The notes beneath the pieces were generated by a model, which was not told the origin of the DNA, ran no database searches, and saw only the letters and a program-made list of their open reading frames with translations. This document shows, piece by piece, positions 1-8,716 of a stretch of DNA of 64,000 nucleotides; the stretch's first letter is position 1, and each line of letters starts with the position of its first letter. A program made the position numbers and the translations under genes. The DNA is taken from the NCBI RefSeq assembly GCF_009905735.1, contig NZ_JAAALE010000004.1, positions 1-64,000 of the forward strand, written 5' to 3'. Source of the stretch: Porphyrobacter sp. SLTP. Its GTDB lineage: Bacteria; Pseudomonadota; Alphaproteobacteria; Sphingomonadales; Sphingomonadaceae.

Positions 1-5
1 CTTCA

Positions 6-128
6 GGGGAGGGGGACCGCGACCCGCAGGGTCGGGGTGGAGGGGCGCGCGCGCCTTTCCGCAAGGCTCGGCATCACGGGTCACCCTCGCTCGCCCCTCC
101 ACCATACTTCGCATGGTCCCCCTCCCCG
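6..128. repeat. Long intergenic inverted repeat upstream of queE
   Basis: Two arms, ggggagggggacc near 7-19 and ggtccccctcccc near 116-128, are reverse complements. Inner segments (ggtggaggggcg and cgcccctccacc) also pair, so the stretch could fold into one long GC-rich hairpin. It ends just before the queE ribosome-binding region and may belong to a dispersed intergenic palindrome family. The window edge is close, so the neighbouring gene upstream is not visible. Confidence 0.6.
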
Positions 129-144
129 TTCCGGGCAGGATCAG

Positions 145-879
145 ATGAACCTCACCCTCGCCACCGACGACAGCGGCGGGCCGGAAATCTTCGCCTCGCT
201 GCAAGGCGAAGGGCCGAGCCAAGGCATGCCGGTCGCCTTCGTGCGCCTCAGCCGCTGCAACCTCGCCTGCACGTGGTGCGACACGGCCTACACGTGGCGG
301 TTCGAGGGCGATAACCGCCCGCACCGCGACGGAATCGCCTTCGAGCGCAAGGCCAATCAGGTGACGCTCTCGCCCGCGGAAACAGCAGAGCGGATCGCCG
401 CGCTGGGGCAGAAGCGGCTCGTCATCACCGGGGGTGAGCCGCTGCTACAGGCGGGCGCGCTGGCCGAGATGCTGGCGCTGCTGCCCGATATCAGCGTCGA
501 GATCGAAACCAACGGCACCGTCGCCCCGCCCGCGCGGCTGGATGTGCGGGTCGATCAGTACAATGTCAGCCCCAAACTGGCGCATAGCGGCAACCCGGCG
601 GATCTGGCGCTGCTGCCCGAGCGGCTCGATGCCTGGGCGGCGGACCCGCGCGCCTTCCTGAAGTTCGTGATCGCGGCGCCTGAGAATGTGGACGAGGTTC
701 TGGCGCTCCAGCGGCGCTACCGCTTCCGGTCTGAGCGCGTGTTCCTGATGGCGGAGGGAACGGACAGCGCGACCCAGCGCGAGCGGCAGGTGTGGTTGTC
801 AGACCTCTGCCTCAAGCACGGATTCCGCATGAGCGACCGGCTGCATATCCACTTGTACGGGGATACACGGGGGACCTAA
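145..879 (+). CDS. queE: 7-carboxy-7-deazaguanine synthase QueE
   Basis: Radical-SAM enzyme that converts 6-carboxy-tetrahydropterin to 7-carboxy-7-deazaguanine in the queuosine/7-deazapurine pathway. From the start chosen here (MNLTLATDD) it has 244 residues, a normal length. The N-terminus carries the substrate loop EIFASLQGEGPSQG and the cluster motif CNLACTWCD (CX3CX2C), which binds the [4Fe-4S] cluster. VITGGEPLLQ is the glycine-rich SAM-binding strand. An in-frame start at 37 would add 36 low-quality residues read through an intergenic palindrome, so the ATG at 145 with a cagga sequence upstream is preferred. No queC or queD is visible; they may lie outside the window. Confidence 0.93.
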   Translation: MNLTLATDDSGGPEIFASLQGEGPSQGMPVAFVRLSRCNLACTWCDTAYTWRFEGDNRPHRDGIAFERKANQVTLSPAETAERIAALGQKRLVITGGEPLLQAGALAEMLALLPDISVEIETNGTVAPPARLDVRVDQYNVSPKLAHSGNPADLALLPERLDAWAADPRAFLKFVIAAPENVDEVLALQRRYRFRSERVFLMAEGTDSATQRERQVWLSDLCLKHGFRMSDRLHIHLYGDTRGT

Positions 880-883
880 CTTT

Positions 884-985
884 GTCATTGCGAGGAGCCG
901 AAGGCGACGCGGCAATCCATGATCTGCCGTCGATCCGAGGTGCACCGTACGTTCGTGGATTGCTTCGCCTCCGGCTCGCAATGAC
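884..985. repeat. Dispersed inverted repeat of the GTCATTGCGAG type
   Basis: The left arm begins gtcattgcgaggagccg and the right arm ends cggctcgcaatgac. Next to them ggcaatcca and tggattgc also pair. The roughly 100-nt element fills almost the whole gap between the convergent queE and HerA-like genes. Similar GTCATTGCGAG palindromes are common between genes of alphaproteobacteria, where they act as mobile-like or terminator-like intergenic units. No coding capacity is supported. Confidence 0.7.
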
Positions 986-996
986 GAGGGGAAACC

Positions 997-2691
997 TTAC
1001 CCCTGACTTCTCCAGCGCATCACCACGCGCTCGACCAGTTCTTCTTCGCCGCCGTCCTTGCTCCACAGTTCGACGAAGCTGGGGTCTTCGGAGGCCGGAC
1101 GCTTGTGTTCCTCGAGATTGTCGAAGGTCACGCGGATCGGGATTGCCACGCCTTCGCCGCAGATGATGCATTCGCGGTTGCGCAGCGCCGGGATTGAATC
1201 GAGGAACCCGCGCGCACCTTCGGGCATGGCGGCGCGCACGAAGGCCTGGTCGCGGTCGTTGTTGAGACGCATCGAGATGATGGTGCCGCACTGCGACAGC
1301 ACGCCTTCGGCCAGGTCGGAGGGACGTTGCGTGATCAGGCCGAGGCTGATGCCGTATTTGCGGCCTTCCTTGGCGATCCGGCTGAGGATCTTGCCGACGG
1401 ATGATCCATCGGCGTTCTTCTCGTTGGGGACATAGCGGTGCGCTTCTTCGCACACCAGCAGCACGGGCCGGGTCTTTTCGTCGCGACTCCAGATCGCAAA
1501 GTCGAACACCAGGCGCGACAGCACCGCCACCACGGTCGAGGTGATGTCGGATGGCACGCCCGACACGTCGATGATCGAGATCGGGCGGCCGTGACCGGGC
1601 ATGCGGAAGATCTTGCCGATGAAATCGACCATCGTGTCGCCCACCAGCATGCCTGAGAACATGAACTGGTAACGCGGATCGGCCTTGATTTCGTCAAGCT
1701 TGCCCTTGATCCGCATATAGGGTGCGGACGAGGTCGCCTTGTCGAGCTTGCCCATCTCGTCCTGCAGGATGTTGCCGAAATCGCTGAGCAGATAGGGGAT
1801 CGGCGAATCCACCGTGATCTTGCCCATCGTCTGCGCCAGCCGGTTCTTGGACCGCGCAGCCAGCAGGCACTTGGCAAGAATATCGGCATCGACCTGGCGT
1901 TCGTTACCACTGCTCGTCAGCAGAACCTCGCAATGCTCTTCGAAGTTCATCAGCCAGTAGGGCATCTGCAAGTTCGAAACGTCGAGGATCTGCCCGGTCG
2001 TGCGGAACGCAGCGGCATATTCGCCGTGCGGGTCGATCATCACGATGTGACCCTTGGGCGCGGCCTCGCAGATGCGGTGCAGGATCAGTGCGGCGCTGGT
2101 CGATTTACCGGTCCCGGTCGATCCGAGCAGCGCAAAGTGCTTGCCGAGCATCGCGTCGATATAGAGGCCGGCGCGGATATCCTTGGTCGGGAAGACCTTG
2201 CCGATGGTGATGCTGGCGCGGCCATCGCTGGCGTAGATCTGTTCAAGATCGCGGGTGGTGGCGGGATAGATCATCGCGCCGGGGATCGGGTAGCGGGTCA
2301 CACCGCGCTTGAAGCCGTTGATGCGGCCGGTCAGCTTTTCCTCGCCGCCTTCGCCGAGAAAATCGATATGGGCGATGATCCCGCCATCGGTGCGGCGGTC
2401 CTTGCGCTGGTCGCGGACGTTGGCGAGCAGCCAGGCATCGCCGACGCGGATCTTGATCTGGCTGCCGACCTGCCCGGCCAGCGCGATCGAGGGATCGGCG
2501 TCCTTCATGCAATCATTGAGCCGCTGAAGATCCAGCGCGATCTGCGAGCCCGAGCCCGAAATCTCGAGCACCACGCCGATTGGCAGTCGCGCATTGTCCT
2601 GGCTGGTGGCGTAGGCCGATGCGACCTCTTCCGTGCCCGCCGGATTGGGGCCGGTGAAGCGCTCGAAATCTTGCCTGCCGTGGTCGGTCAT
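997..2691 (-). CDS. HerA-like (DUF87) P-loop ATPase
   Basis: Cytoplasmic ATPase of 564 residues in the HerA/FtsK superfamily. Residues about 35-150 form a beta-rich N-terminal part like the HAS-barrel region of HerA. The Walker A motif GSTGTGKS lies at about 190-197, followed by MIDPHGEY. Walker B LLVCEEAH is near 411-418, and a downstream GLITQRPSDL segment is typical of HerA. HerA proteins are hexameric DNA translocases, classically paired with a NurA nuclease in DNA end resection. No nurA or sir2-type partner is next to it, so this is probably the stand-alone bacterial type of unclear role. It is convergent with queE and separated from it by a palindrome. Confidence 0.85.
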   Translation of the reverse strand: MTDHGRQDFERFTGPNPAGTEEVASAYATSQDNARLPIGVVLEISGSGSQIALDLQRLNDCMKDADPSIALAGQVGSQIKIRVGDAWLLANVRDQRKDRRTDGGIIAHIDFLGEGGEEKLTGRINGFKRGVTRYPIPGAMIYPATTRDLEQIYASDGRASITIGKVFPTKDIRAGLYIDAMLGKHFALLGSTGTGKSTSAALILHRICEAAPKGHIVMIDPHGEYAAAFRTTGQILDVSNLQMPYWLMNFEEHCEVLLTSSGNERQVDADILAKCLLAARSKNRLAQTMGKITVDSPIPYLLSDFGNILQDEMGKLDKATSSAPYMRIKGKLDEIKADPRYQFMFSGMLVGDTMVDFIGKIFRMPGHGRPISIIDVSGVPSDITSTVVAVLSRLVFDFAIWSRDEKTRPVLLVCEEAHRYVPNEKNADGSSVGKILSRIAKEGRKYGISLGLITQRPSDLAEGVLSQCGTIISMRLNNDRDQAFVRAAMPEGARGFLDSIPALRNRECIICGEGVAIPIRVTFDNLEEHKRPASEDPSFVELWSKDGGEEELVERVVMRWRSQG

Positions 2692-2793
2692 CCGCGCATT
2701 CCCTTGCCGCTCCCGTTGGAACAGACAGGAAATAGGGCGGACGAGGTTAAAATCGCGTCAACATTGCGTTAGCCCGCCGCAGCGCAGGCGGCG

Positions 2794-3558
2794 TCAGGCG
2801 CGGGCGAACAGCCGTCCGGCCAGCCAGCCCATCCCCAGCGAAAGCGCAATCGCGCCAAGGCCATAAAGGAACGACCAGCGCTGGGCCGCCGACACCACTT
2901 GGCCTTCCAGCCCCGCCTTGACCACCTCGATCCGCGCGGTCGCGCTCGCCAGCACCCGGCCGCGGGCGATGGCGAAGGTTTCGGCGGTGTAGCGTCCGGT
3001 GGTGACGTTGGAGGGCAGGTCGATGCGCGCCTGATAGAGCACCTTTTCGGCGATGCTCACCCCTCGCGGGTTCTCCTGATACAGCCCTTGCCGCCGCCGC
3101 AGTTCGACCAGACCTTGCGCAAAGCGGGCCTGCTCTTCCGGGTCGATCTGGCCGGACGGCGAAAGCTGGATGAAGTCCGTGCCAAGCTCGTAAATCGCTG
3201 CCGTGCGTTGATCGACGATCTCGCCCACCGGGCGGGACGAGGCAACCGCGAAGAAAGCGGGGGCGGAACGAAAGTCGCTCGACCCGGCATTGGCCCAGAT
3301 GCCGACGATGCGTTCCTTTTCGCGAATGCGCACCGGCTCGGTCGGGCCCTTGAGGACGACGACTATGTCGTAGTCACCCGCCCGCCCTGTGGCCGACGGG
3401 TCGATCACCGCGCCGTAGAGCAGCAGCCGCGCACCGGTGAAGCCTTGCCGCACTTCGATCCGCGACTGGCTGACAGCGGGCACCAGAATAGGCTCGCGCT
3501 GTGCTGAGAGCGTCGCCCAGGCAACCGCCAGCAGGATCAGCCGCCCTGCCAACTTCAC
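2794..3558 (-). CDS. TIGR02186-family membrane-anchored protein
   Basis: Protein of 254 residues with an N-terminal signal segment (KLAGRLILLAVAWATLSAQ) and a C-terminal membrane helix (FLYGLGAIALSLGMGWLAG), so the bulk should face the periplasm. The GTG start at 3558 is preferred because an upstream start would overlap the neighbouring gene and add 26 residues that do not resemble a signal peptide. It begins 10 bp after the stop of the TauE/SafE-type permease, so the two are probably one operon. The TIGR02186 family is an alphaproteobacterial family commonly encoded beside such permeases, which suggests an accessory role in anion or sulfite export. Its molecular function is unknown. Confidence 0.8.
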   Translation of the reverse strand: MKLAGRLILLAVAWATLSAQREPILVPAVSQSRIEVRQGFTGARLLLYGAVIDPSATGRAGDYDIVVVLKGPTEPVRIREKERIVGIWANAGSSDFRSAPAFFAVASSRPVGEIVDQRTAAIYELGTDFIQLSPSGQIDPEEQARFAQGLVELRRRQGLYQENPRGVSIAEKVLYQARIDLPSNVTTGRYTAETFAIARGRVLASATARIEVVKAGLEGQVVSAAQRWSFLYGLGAIALSLGMGWLAGRLFARA

Positions 3559-3568
3559 GGGGCAGCCC

Positions 3569-4486
3569 TCACAGCGGAACCACGGTGTAGATTTCGTCCG
3601 GCTGCACACCGAGCCCGTAGAGCATCCTGAGCGCAATCAGCAGCACCAGCGCGGCGAGTGCGAGACGCAGGTATTCGGGCTTGGCCTTCAGCGCGATCTG
3701 CGTGCCGAACTGCGCGCCCAGCACCGACCCCAGCAGCAGCAACGCGGCCAGCACGAGATCGACCGCCTTGGTCGTCAGCGCGTGGGTCATCGTCGTGACC
3801 ATCGTCACGAACAGGATCTGGAACAGCGAGGTGCCGACCACGACATTGCCGCTCATGCCGAGGATGTAGAGCATCGCCGGCACCAGCAGGAACCCGCCGC
3901 CCACGCCCATTAGCATGGTGAGGATGCCGACCAGCATCCCGAGGATCGCCGGGGCCAGTGGCGAGATATATAGCCCCGAGGCATAGAACCGCCAGCGATA
4001 GGGCAGGCTGGCGACCAGCGGGTGGTGGCGGCGCTTTTTCACCTGCACGCCCGCCCTGCCGAGCAGGCCGGGGCGCAGCGAACTCACCGCCTCGCGCATC
4101 ATCAGCATCCCGATCGAGCCGAGCATCAGCACATAGAGGATCGAGATCACCACATCGATCTGGCCAAGCGATTGCAGCACCCGGAACAGGCCTGCCCCGA
4201 TCAGCGCGCCGACAATCCCGCCGCCGACCATCACGCCGCCCATGCGGTAATCCACGCCCTTGCGGCGCGAATGGGCGAGCACGCCCGACACGCTCGCGCC
4301 GGTCACCTGGGTCGCCGCCGAAGCCGCGGCCACCGTCGGCGGGATGCCGTAGAAGATCAGCAGAGGCGTCGTCAGAAAGCCGCCGCCGACTCCGAACAGG
4401 CCTGACAGGATGCCCGTCAGCCCGCCCAGCAGCACGATATAGAGGCCGTTGACCGAAAGATTCGCGATGGGCAGGTAAACGTCCAT
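3569..4486 (-). CDS. TauE/SafE-family sulfite/sulfonate exporter
   Basis: Inner-membrane permease of 305 residues with several hydrophobic helices. It holds the two glycine-rich repeats typical of the family: GILSGLFGVGGGFLTTPLLI near the N-terminus and GILTMLMGVGGGFLLVPAML in the second half. The family moves sulfite, sulfoacetate or related anions across the inner membrane. The start MDVYLPIANLS at 4486 places the first helix correctly; longer in-frame starts add about 69 residues of arginine/proline-rich shadow sequence. It is followed after 10 bp by the TIGR02186 gene. Substrate cannot be decided from sequence. Confidence 0.88.
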   Translation of the reverse strand: MDVYLPIANLSVNGLYIVLLGGLTGILSGLFGVGGGFLTTPLLIFYGIPPTVAAASAATQVTGASVSGVLAHSRRKGVDYRMGGVMVGGGIVGALIGAGLFRVLQSLGQIDVVISILYVLMLGSIGMLMMREAVSSLRPGLLGRAGVQVKKRRHHPLVASLPYRWRFYASGLYISPLAPAILGMLVGILTMLMGVGGGFLLVPAMLYILGMSGNVVVGTSLFQILFVTMVTTMTHALTTKAVDLVLAALLLLGSVLGAQFGTQIALKAKPEYLRLALAALVLLIALRMLYGLGVQPDEIYTVVPL

Positions 4487-4595
4487 GCGCGGGAGGGTAG
4501 ACCACCGGCGAAGGCGATGAAAGTCAGGCGAGGCGCGTTCCTGTTGGTGAGACGGCGGTTTTGCATGTTTCGGCGGCCTGATTGGCCAGCAGAGT

Positions 4596-5693
4596 TCAGA
4601 ACCGGGTCGATAATGTCGCGGCAAGCCCGGAATCCGGCCCGGCATCGCCCCCCACCCGCTCACGCCAGTCGACCGAGAGTCGCGCGGGCACATCGCCCAG
4701 CATCACGTCCAGCCGCACAGTCGGGCCGATGTCGATCCGCTGCGCATCCTTCTGCGCACCGCCCCATGTCGCCACGCCAAGGCTGAGGTGCACCGCATTG
4801 TCGGTCAACCCGGCCACCTTGGGCAATTCGCCGGTCACGCTCGCTTGCCCGTCGGCAAAGCCGGTAGGTTCCGGGCCGCCCACCCAGCCTGCCTGCCCAT
4901 AGGCTTCCAGCCGCGCGCCATAGGGCAACGGCACCAGCGTCAGCTCGCTGACAACATAGGCGGCCGGGCGCAAGGTGTCGCTGAACGCTCCGTCCGTATA
5001 GCGCACCTCACCCGCCAGCCGCAGCGGGACGCGGCCTAACGGGCGGGCCGAGGCGCCGAGCGCCAGCTCGCTTTCGCCCCTCCGCACCAGCGCGCGATAG
5101 GCGCGGGCGTAGAGCCGCGGGTCCTGCGGCGACGCGGGGGCGAGGCGATATTGCAGCACAGCACCCGCTTGGCTCGCGCCATAAATTGGTACCCGCCCCT
5201 GCGAAATCGGCGCGGCGGTCGAGCCCTGCCGCCAAAACGCCCAGGCATCGACTGACCAGCGTTCGTCCGGGGCGGGAGCGGGCACAGCGGGACGTGTCGG
5301 GACGAACGGCAGGGCAGCAGGCCAGTCGCTATCGCCGGTCGGGAGTCCGGCTCCGGCTCCGGCGATCACGGCGCTGCCCCCGACCAAATCGCGCGGGGCG
5401 GCGGGCGACGGCAAGTGATATGCTGCCGCAACCTCGCCGTCGCTGCCGCCGCCCCCGGATGTGCCAAGGCGCCAGCCCAAAGCGGCTGAGGTGATCGCCA
5501 GCGTGCCTGCTCTGAGCCGCTCTGGCGCAAGCGGGGGCAGCGGCGTGGTCGGCGGATTTTCTTTAAACAGCGGCCGATCGTGGACGGCGACAGGGGGCAG
5601 AAACGGATTCTCCCACCACACCGCCCGCGCTGCGCTCCACCCGCTGACCAGCACCACCAGCATCACCAGCGGTCCGCCCTTGGCGCGCGCCAT
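4596..5693 (-). CDS. Exported beta-barrel-like outer-membrane protein, partner of the NfrB-like glycosyltransferase
   Basis: Predicted exported protein of 365 residues with a signal peptide (MARAKGGPLVMLVVLVSGWSA). A Pro/Ala-rich linker occupies about residues 25-130. The C-terminal half is rich in alternating strands and ends in LAATLSTRF, the aromatic terminus typical of BAM-inserted barrels. I chose the ATG at 5693 because it has ggggggag about 5 nt upstream; GTG (5714) and ATG (5711) starts are possible. It overlaps or abuts the upstream glycosyltransferase. In NfrA/NfrB systems the outer-membrane NfrA has TPR repeats plus a C-terminal barrel; this protein matches only the barrel-like part, and no TPR segment is visible. 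Function is inferred from context. Confidence 0.65.
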   Translation of the reverse strand: MARAKGGPLVMLVVLVSGWSAARAVWWENPFLPPVAVHDRPLFKENPPTTPLPPLAPERLRAGTLAITSAALGWRLGTSGGGGSDGEVAAAYHLPSPAAPRDLVGGSAVIAGAGAGLPTGDSDWPAALPFVPTRPAVPAPAPDERWSVDAWAFWRQGSTAAPISQGRVPIYGASQAGAVLQYRLAPASPQDPRLYARAYRALVRRGESELALGASARPLGRVPLRLAGEVRYTDGAFSDTLRPAAYVVSELTLVPLPYGARLEAYGQAGWVGGPEPTGFADGQASVTGELPKVAGLTDNAVHLSLGVATWGGAQKDAQRIDIGPTVRLDVMLGDVPARLSVDWRERVGGDAGPDSGLAATLSTRF

Positions 5694-5710
5694 GTGGCTC
5701 CCCCCTGTCA

Positions 5711-7141
5711 TCACGAACTGGCCGGAATTCCCACCACTGCGGCCGGATGGGCATCATGCTCGGTCTTGTCCCACACCGCCGCGCGCCCGCGCAGCGTGCG
5801 GGCATAGGCGAAGACCGCGCGGCGTCCGGCGATGATGGTGATGACATTGGCCAGCGGCAGGCGCAGCACCGCCCGCAGCCCCTCGCCCATGCCATATTCG
5901 CGGGCGGTGAACGCGAACCGCATCGCGATCCGCCACAGGAACGCTGCGGCATTGGCGATCAGCACCGCCTTGAGCAGCGAGGTCAGCGGTGCGGGCTCTG
6001 CCACGCCGGTCACGACGATGACCCCCATCGCGCCGGTCAGCAGCACCAGCACATAGCCCACCAGCATCACCAGCGCCGTCAGCGGCCCGCGCCGGTCGCG
6101 CGCGCGCATCCAGAATTCGCTCGCCCCGCCCGCCCAGCCGACCCGGTCCCAGCCTTGCAGCGCGATACCCAGCACCCAGCGGCTCTTCTGCCGCACAACG
6201 GTGTCGAAGCGGTGCGGGAAAAAGGCGCGGGTCGCGATCAGCCGCCCGTCCCCGCCGCGCGCCCGGATGAAGCGGCAGCGCCCGCCCGCCGCAGCAATGG
6301 CAAGGCCAAGCTCGTAATCCTCGGTCAGCGAGTCGCTGGCAAAGGGCACGCCCTCGCCGTCCTCAGCACTGTGGCGCTCAACCAAGCGGTCGAGCGCGCG
6401 GCGCGAGACGGCGCAGCCCACGCCCGCGCCGGGAATGCCCGCTCCCAAGGCATCGCGCGCCACCAGCGCCTTGCCATGGGCTTCGGCGAATTCCTCGCAG
6501 TAATGGCTGCCGATCTGCCGCGCGAGCCAGCCGCGGTGATGCGGCACCAGCGGCTCGACCGGCAGTTGCACGAAGTCCGCCCCCTCGGCGATGGCTTCAT
6601 CCAGCAGGCCCAGCGCGCCCGGATCGACCATATCCTCGGCATCGTGGAACACGACCCCGGTGAAGCGCTGCCCGGCGCGATCCTCATCGATCAGGAGCGC
6701 GGCGTAGAGCCGGTTGAGGCAATCGGCCTTGGTGGTCGGCCCGTCGCGCTCGACGATGACCAGCCGCAGCCGCGGGTCGCCGCGCGCCGTGGCCATGGCC
6801 GCTGCCAGCGTGGCCGGATCATTGCGGTAACACCCGACATAGAGGCGCAAGCTCGGCTGCGGCCAGGTATCCAGCAGGTGGCGGACGGTCTGGCCGATCA
6901 CCGCGGCTTCCTGCCACGCGGGGATCAGCACGGCGACCGGCCCGGACAGAGGGCGATGCTGGAGCGCAGTCCGGCTGCGTTTCCGGGTCACACCCCTCCC
7001 GGTCAGGCGGAGCGAGAGCCACACGCCATCAACCGCAAGATCGTCCAGCGCGCCGATCAGGAAAAACACCCCGGCGAACAGCAACAATTCTCGCTGTAGC
7101 AGTGCCATCCACTGCCACAGACCAGGCTCGGTTATGGACAA
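5711..7141 (-). CDS. NfrB-like family 2 glycosyltransferase (inner membrane)
   Basis: Membrane glycosyltransferase of 476 residues. One hydrophobic helix lies near the N-terminus (LLLFAGVFFLIGALDDL), then a GT-A domain with AVLIPAWQEAAVIG, the nucleotide-sugar Asp region FHDAEDMVDP, and SLTEDYELG followed by RQKSRWVLGIALQGW, equivalent to the ED...QxxRW acceptor-site signature. Two or three C-terminal helices follow. This architecture matches NfrB, the phage N4 adsorption protein B family, which makes a surface polysaccharide. The TTG start at 7141 has ggaggggg 5-6 nt upstream; an ATG at 7108 is the alternative. The downstream barrel gene is translationally coupled, so the two probably act as an envelope polysaccharide synthesis/export pair. 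Confidence 0.82.
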   Translation of the reverse strand: MSITEPGLWQWMALLQRELLLFAGVFFLIGALDDLAVDGVWLSLRLTGRGVTRKRSRTALQHRPLSGPVAVLIPAWQEAAVIGQTVRHLLDTWPQPSLRLYVGCYRNDPATLAAAMATARGDPRLRLVIVERDGPTTKADCLNRLYAALLIDEDRAGQRFTGVVFHDAEDMVDPGALGLLDEAIAEGADFVQLPVEPLVPHHRGWLARQIGSHYCEEFAEAHGKALVARDALGAGIPGAGVGCAVSRRALDRLVERHSAEDGEGVPFASDSLTEDYELGLAIAAAGGRCRFIRARGGDGRLIATRAFFPHRFDTVVRQKSRWVLGIALQGWDRVGWAGGASEFWMRARDRRGPLTALVMLVGYVLVLLTGAMGVIVVTGVAEPAPLTSLLKAVLIANAAAFLWRIAMRFAFTAREYGMGEGLRAVLRLPLANVITIIAGRRAVFAYARTLRGRAAVWDKTEHDAHPAAVVGIPASS

Positions 7142-7262
7142 GGCGACCCCCTCCCCAATTAGGAAGGCAACCTACCCCGCGCAGCCCTGCCACGCAACCG
7201 GATTTGCAAATTTTTGTTGGTTTATTCGGGGTTTAGACTCGACCCTCGTCCATGCCAGTGGC

Positions 7263-7700
7263 TTACCAGCTGCCGGTATTCGGCATGCTGACCCACGGTT
7301 CAGCCGGCGCGAGATGGCCTTCCTGAAGCAATTCGACCGAGATGCCGTCGGGCGATTTGACGAAGGCCATGTGCCCGTCACGCGGGGGGCGATGGATGAT
7401 GTGGCCTGCTTCGGCGAGGCGCTGGCACGTCTCGTAGATATTGTCGACGCGGTAGGCGAGGTGGCCGAAATTGCGCCCGCCGCTGTACTCCTCGCCGCCG
7501 CTGCCGTCTTCGGGGGGCCAGTTATAGGTCAGCTCGACCTCGGCAACGCCCGCCTGCCCCGGCGCGGCGAGGAAAATCAGCGTGAAGCGCCCCGCCTCGA
7601 CATCGAACCGGCGCACTTCCTCCAGCCCGATCAGCTTGAAGAAATCGACCGTGGCATCCGGATCGGTGACGCGGATCATGCTGTGAAGATATTTGACCAT
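7263..7700 (-). CDS. gloA: Glyoxalase I / lactoylglutathione lyase (copy 1)
   Basis: Cytosolic VOC-fold enzyme of 145 residues that isomerises the methylglyoxal-glutathione hemithioacetal to S-lactoylglutathione. The four metal ligands of glyoxalase I can be placed: His in YLHSMIRV, Glu in EVELTYNW, His in FGHLAYRV and Glu in ISVELLQ. The start MVKYLHSM at 7700 is preferred because ggaag lies 5 nt upstream; an ATG at 7712 would add four residues. A second, closely similar copy sits at 50740-51195 in an electrophile-type operon. This copy is monocistronic, between the glycosyltransferase and a divergent SIMPL gene. Confidence 0.9.
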   Translation of the reverse strand: MVKYLHSMIRVTDPDATVDFFKLIGLEEVRRFDVEAGRFTLIFLAAPGQAGVAEVELTYNWPPEDGSGGEEYSGGRNFGHLAYRVDNIYETCQRLAEAGHIIHRPPRDGHMAFVKSPDGISVELLQEGHLAPAEPWVSMPNTGSW

Positions 7701-7777
7701 GGGAACTTCCATTCAAAAACGGTTCATCGACGCAGATGCACAATTCGTCGCATCAACTCATCTTGGGGAAACATGGT

Positions 7778-8530
7778 ATGGACGATCACGAAGTGCAACC
7801 GGCAAACGCGGCCAGCGGTGTCATGCGTGAGCCTGCGACCGCGCGCTGGTTCGGCACAGCCGCGATCCTTGCGGTCGGCATGATCGCGGGCGGATATCTG
7901 CTGGGTGACGGGTTGCTGCGCGCCAAGGACGCCGAACGCGCCGTGACCGTGCGCGGGCTGGCGGAACGCAATGTCACCGCCGACCTTGCGACCTGGACGA
8001 TCTCCTACTCGGCCTCCTCCACCAGCCTTGCCGAAGCGCAGGCCAAGGTGCGCGCCGATACGCAGTCGATCGAGGCGTTCTTCAAGGAATTGGGCTTTCC
8101 CGCCGACGCGCTGCAACCGACCGGCGCGAACGTGACCAGCTTCACCAATGAGGGCAGCACGACCTTCACCGTGCGCCAACGGCTCGCGCTGCGCACCGAA
8201 GACATCACCCGCGCGCAGAAGGCCGTGGCGCGGCAGTTCGACCTCGTGGGGCGCGGGGTGTTTCTCGAGGAAGGCTCGGGCATGGCCTACACCTTCACCA
8301 AACTGAACGACATCAAGCCGGAAATGGTGGCCGAAGCGACCAAGGACGCGCGCGCATCTGCCCAGCAATTCGCCGAGGATTCCAACTCCGGCGTCGGCAA
8401 GATCAAGGACGCGACCCAAGGCTATTTCGAGATCGAAGCGCGCGATGGCGAGGCGGGCGGCTGGGGTTCGGCCGACAGCCCGTACAAGAAGGTGCGGGTC
8501 GTCACGACGGTCAGCTTCACGCTCGACTAA
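7778..8530 (+). CDS. SIMPL-domain (DUF541) exported protein
   Basis: Protein of 250 residues with one N-terminal membrane helix (ARWFGTAAILAVGMIAGGYLL) and a periplasmic SIMPL domain (VTVRGLAERNVTADLATWTI onward). Family members form ring-like oligomers and have been linked to stress protection and outer-membrane biology, but no enzymatic role is established. The start MDDHEVQPAN is preferred, with gggga about 8 nt upstream; a start at 7736 would overlap the divergent gloA leader. An imperfect inverted repeat downstream may terminate it. Confidence 0.85.
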   Translation: MDDHEVQPANAASGVMREPATARWFGTAAILAVGMIAGGYLLGDGLLRAKDAERAVTVRGLAERNVTADLATWTISYSASSTSLAEAQAKVRADTQSIEAFFKELGFPADALQPTGANVTSFTNEGSTTFTVRQRLALRTEDITRAQKAVARQFDLVGRGVFLEEGSGMAYTFTKLNDIKPEMVAEATKDARASAQQFAEDSNSGVGKIKDATQGYFEIEARDGEAGGWGSADSPYKKVRVVTTVSFTLD

Positions 8531-8537
8531 CCAGGCC

Positions 8538-8600
8538 ACCAACGACCTGCGCGCGCCGCTGGGCGACGAATTCGCACCGTCCGTCGCGCAGGTCGGTGGT
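8538..8600 (+). terminator. Inverted repeat, possible terminator of the SIMPL gene
   Basis: accaacgacctgcgcg (8538-8553) and cgcgcaggtcggtggt (8585-8600) pair with one mismatch across a loop of about 31 nt. It lies 8 bp after the SIMPL stop codon. There is no clear T-tract, so it may be an attenuating or 3'-stabilising hairpin and not a classical terminator. The rest of the gap to 8716 shows nothing else. Confidence 0.4.
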
Positions 8601-8716
8601 TGTGTTGCGCGGCCACGTTGCGGGGCTTATGCGCACGCTCCTGCTACGGCGGCGGCCTTGGTGCCGCCCGCCGCATTGCCCTATAGGGCTGGCAAAACCG
8701 GAACATTACCTCAGTC

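Noticed and set aside
5747-7099. 450-codon open frame antisense to the NfrB-like gene
   Set aside because: A shadow of the opposite strand; Gln/Arg/His-rich, with no motif and no ribosome site.
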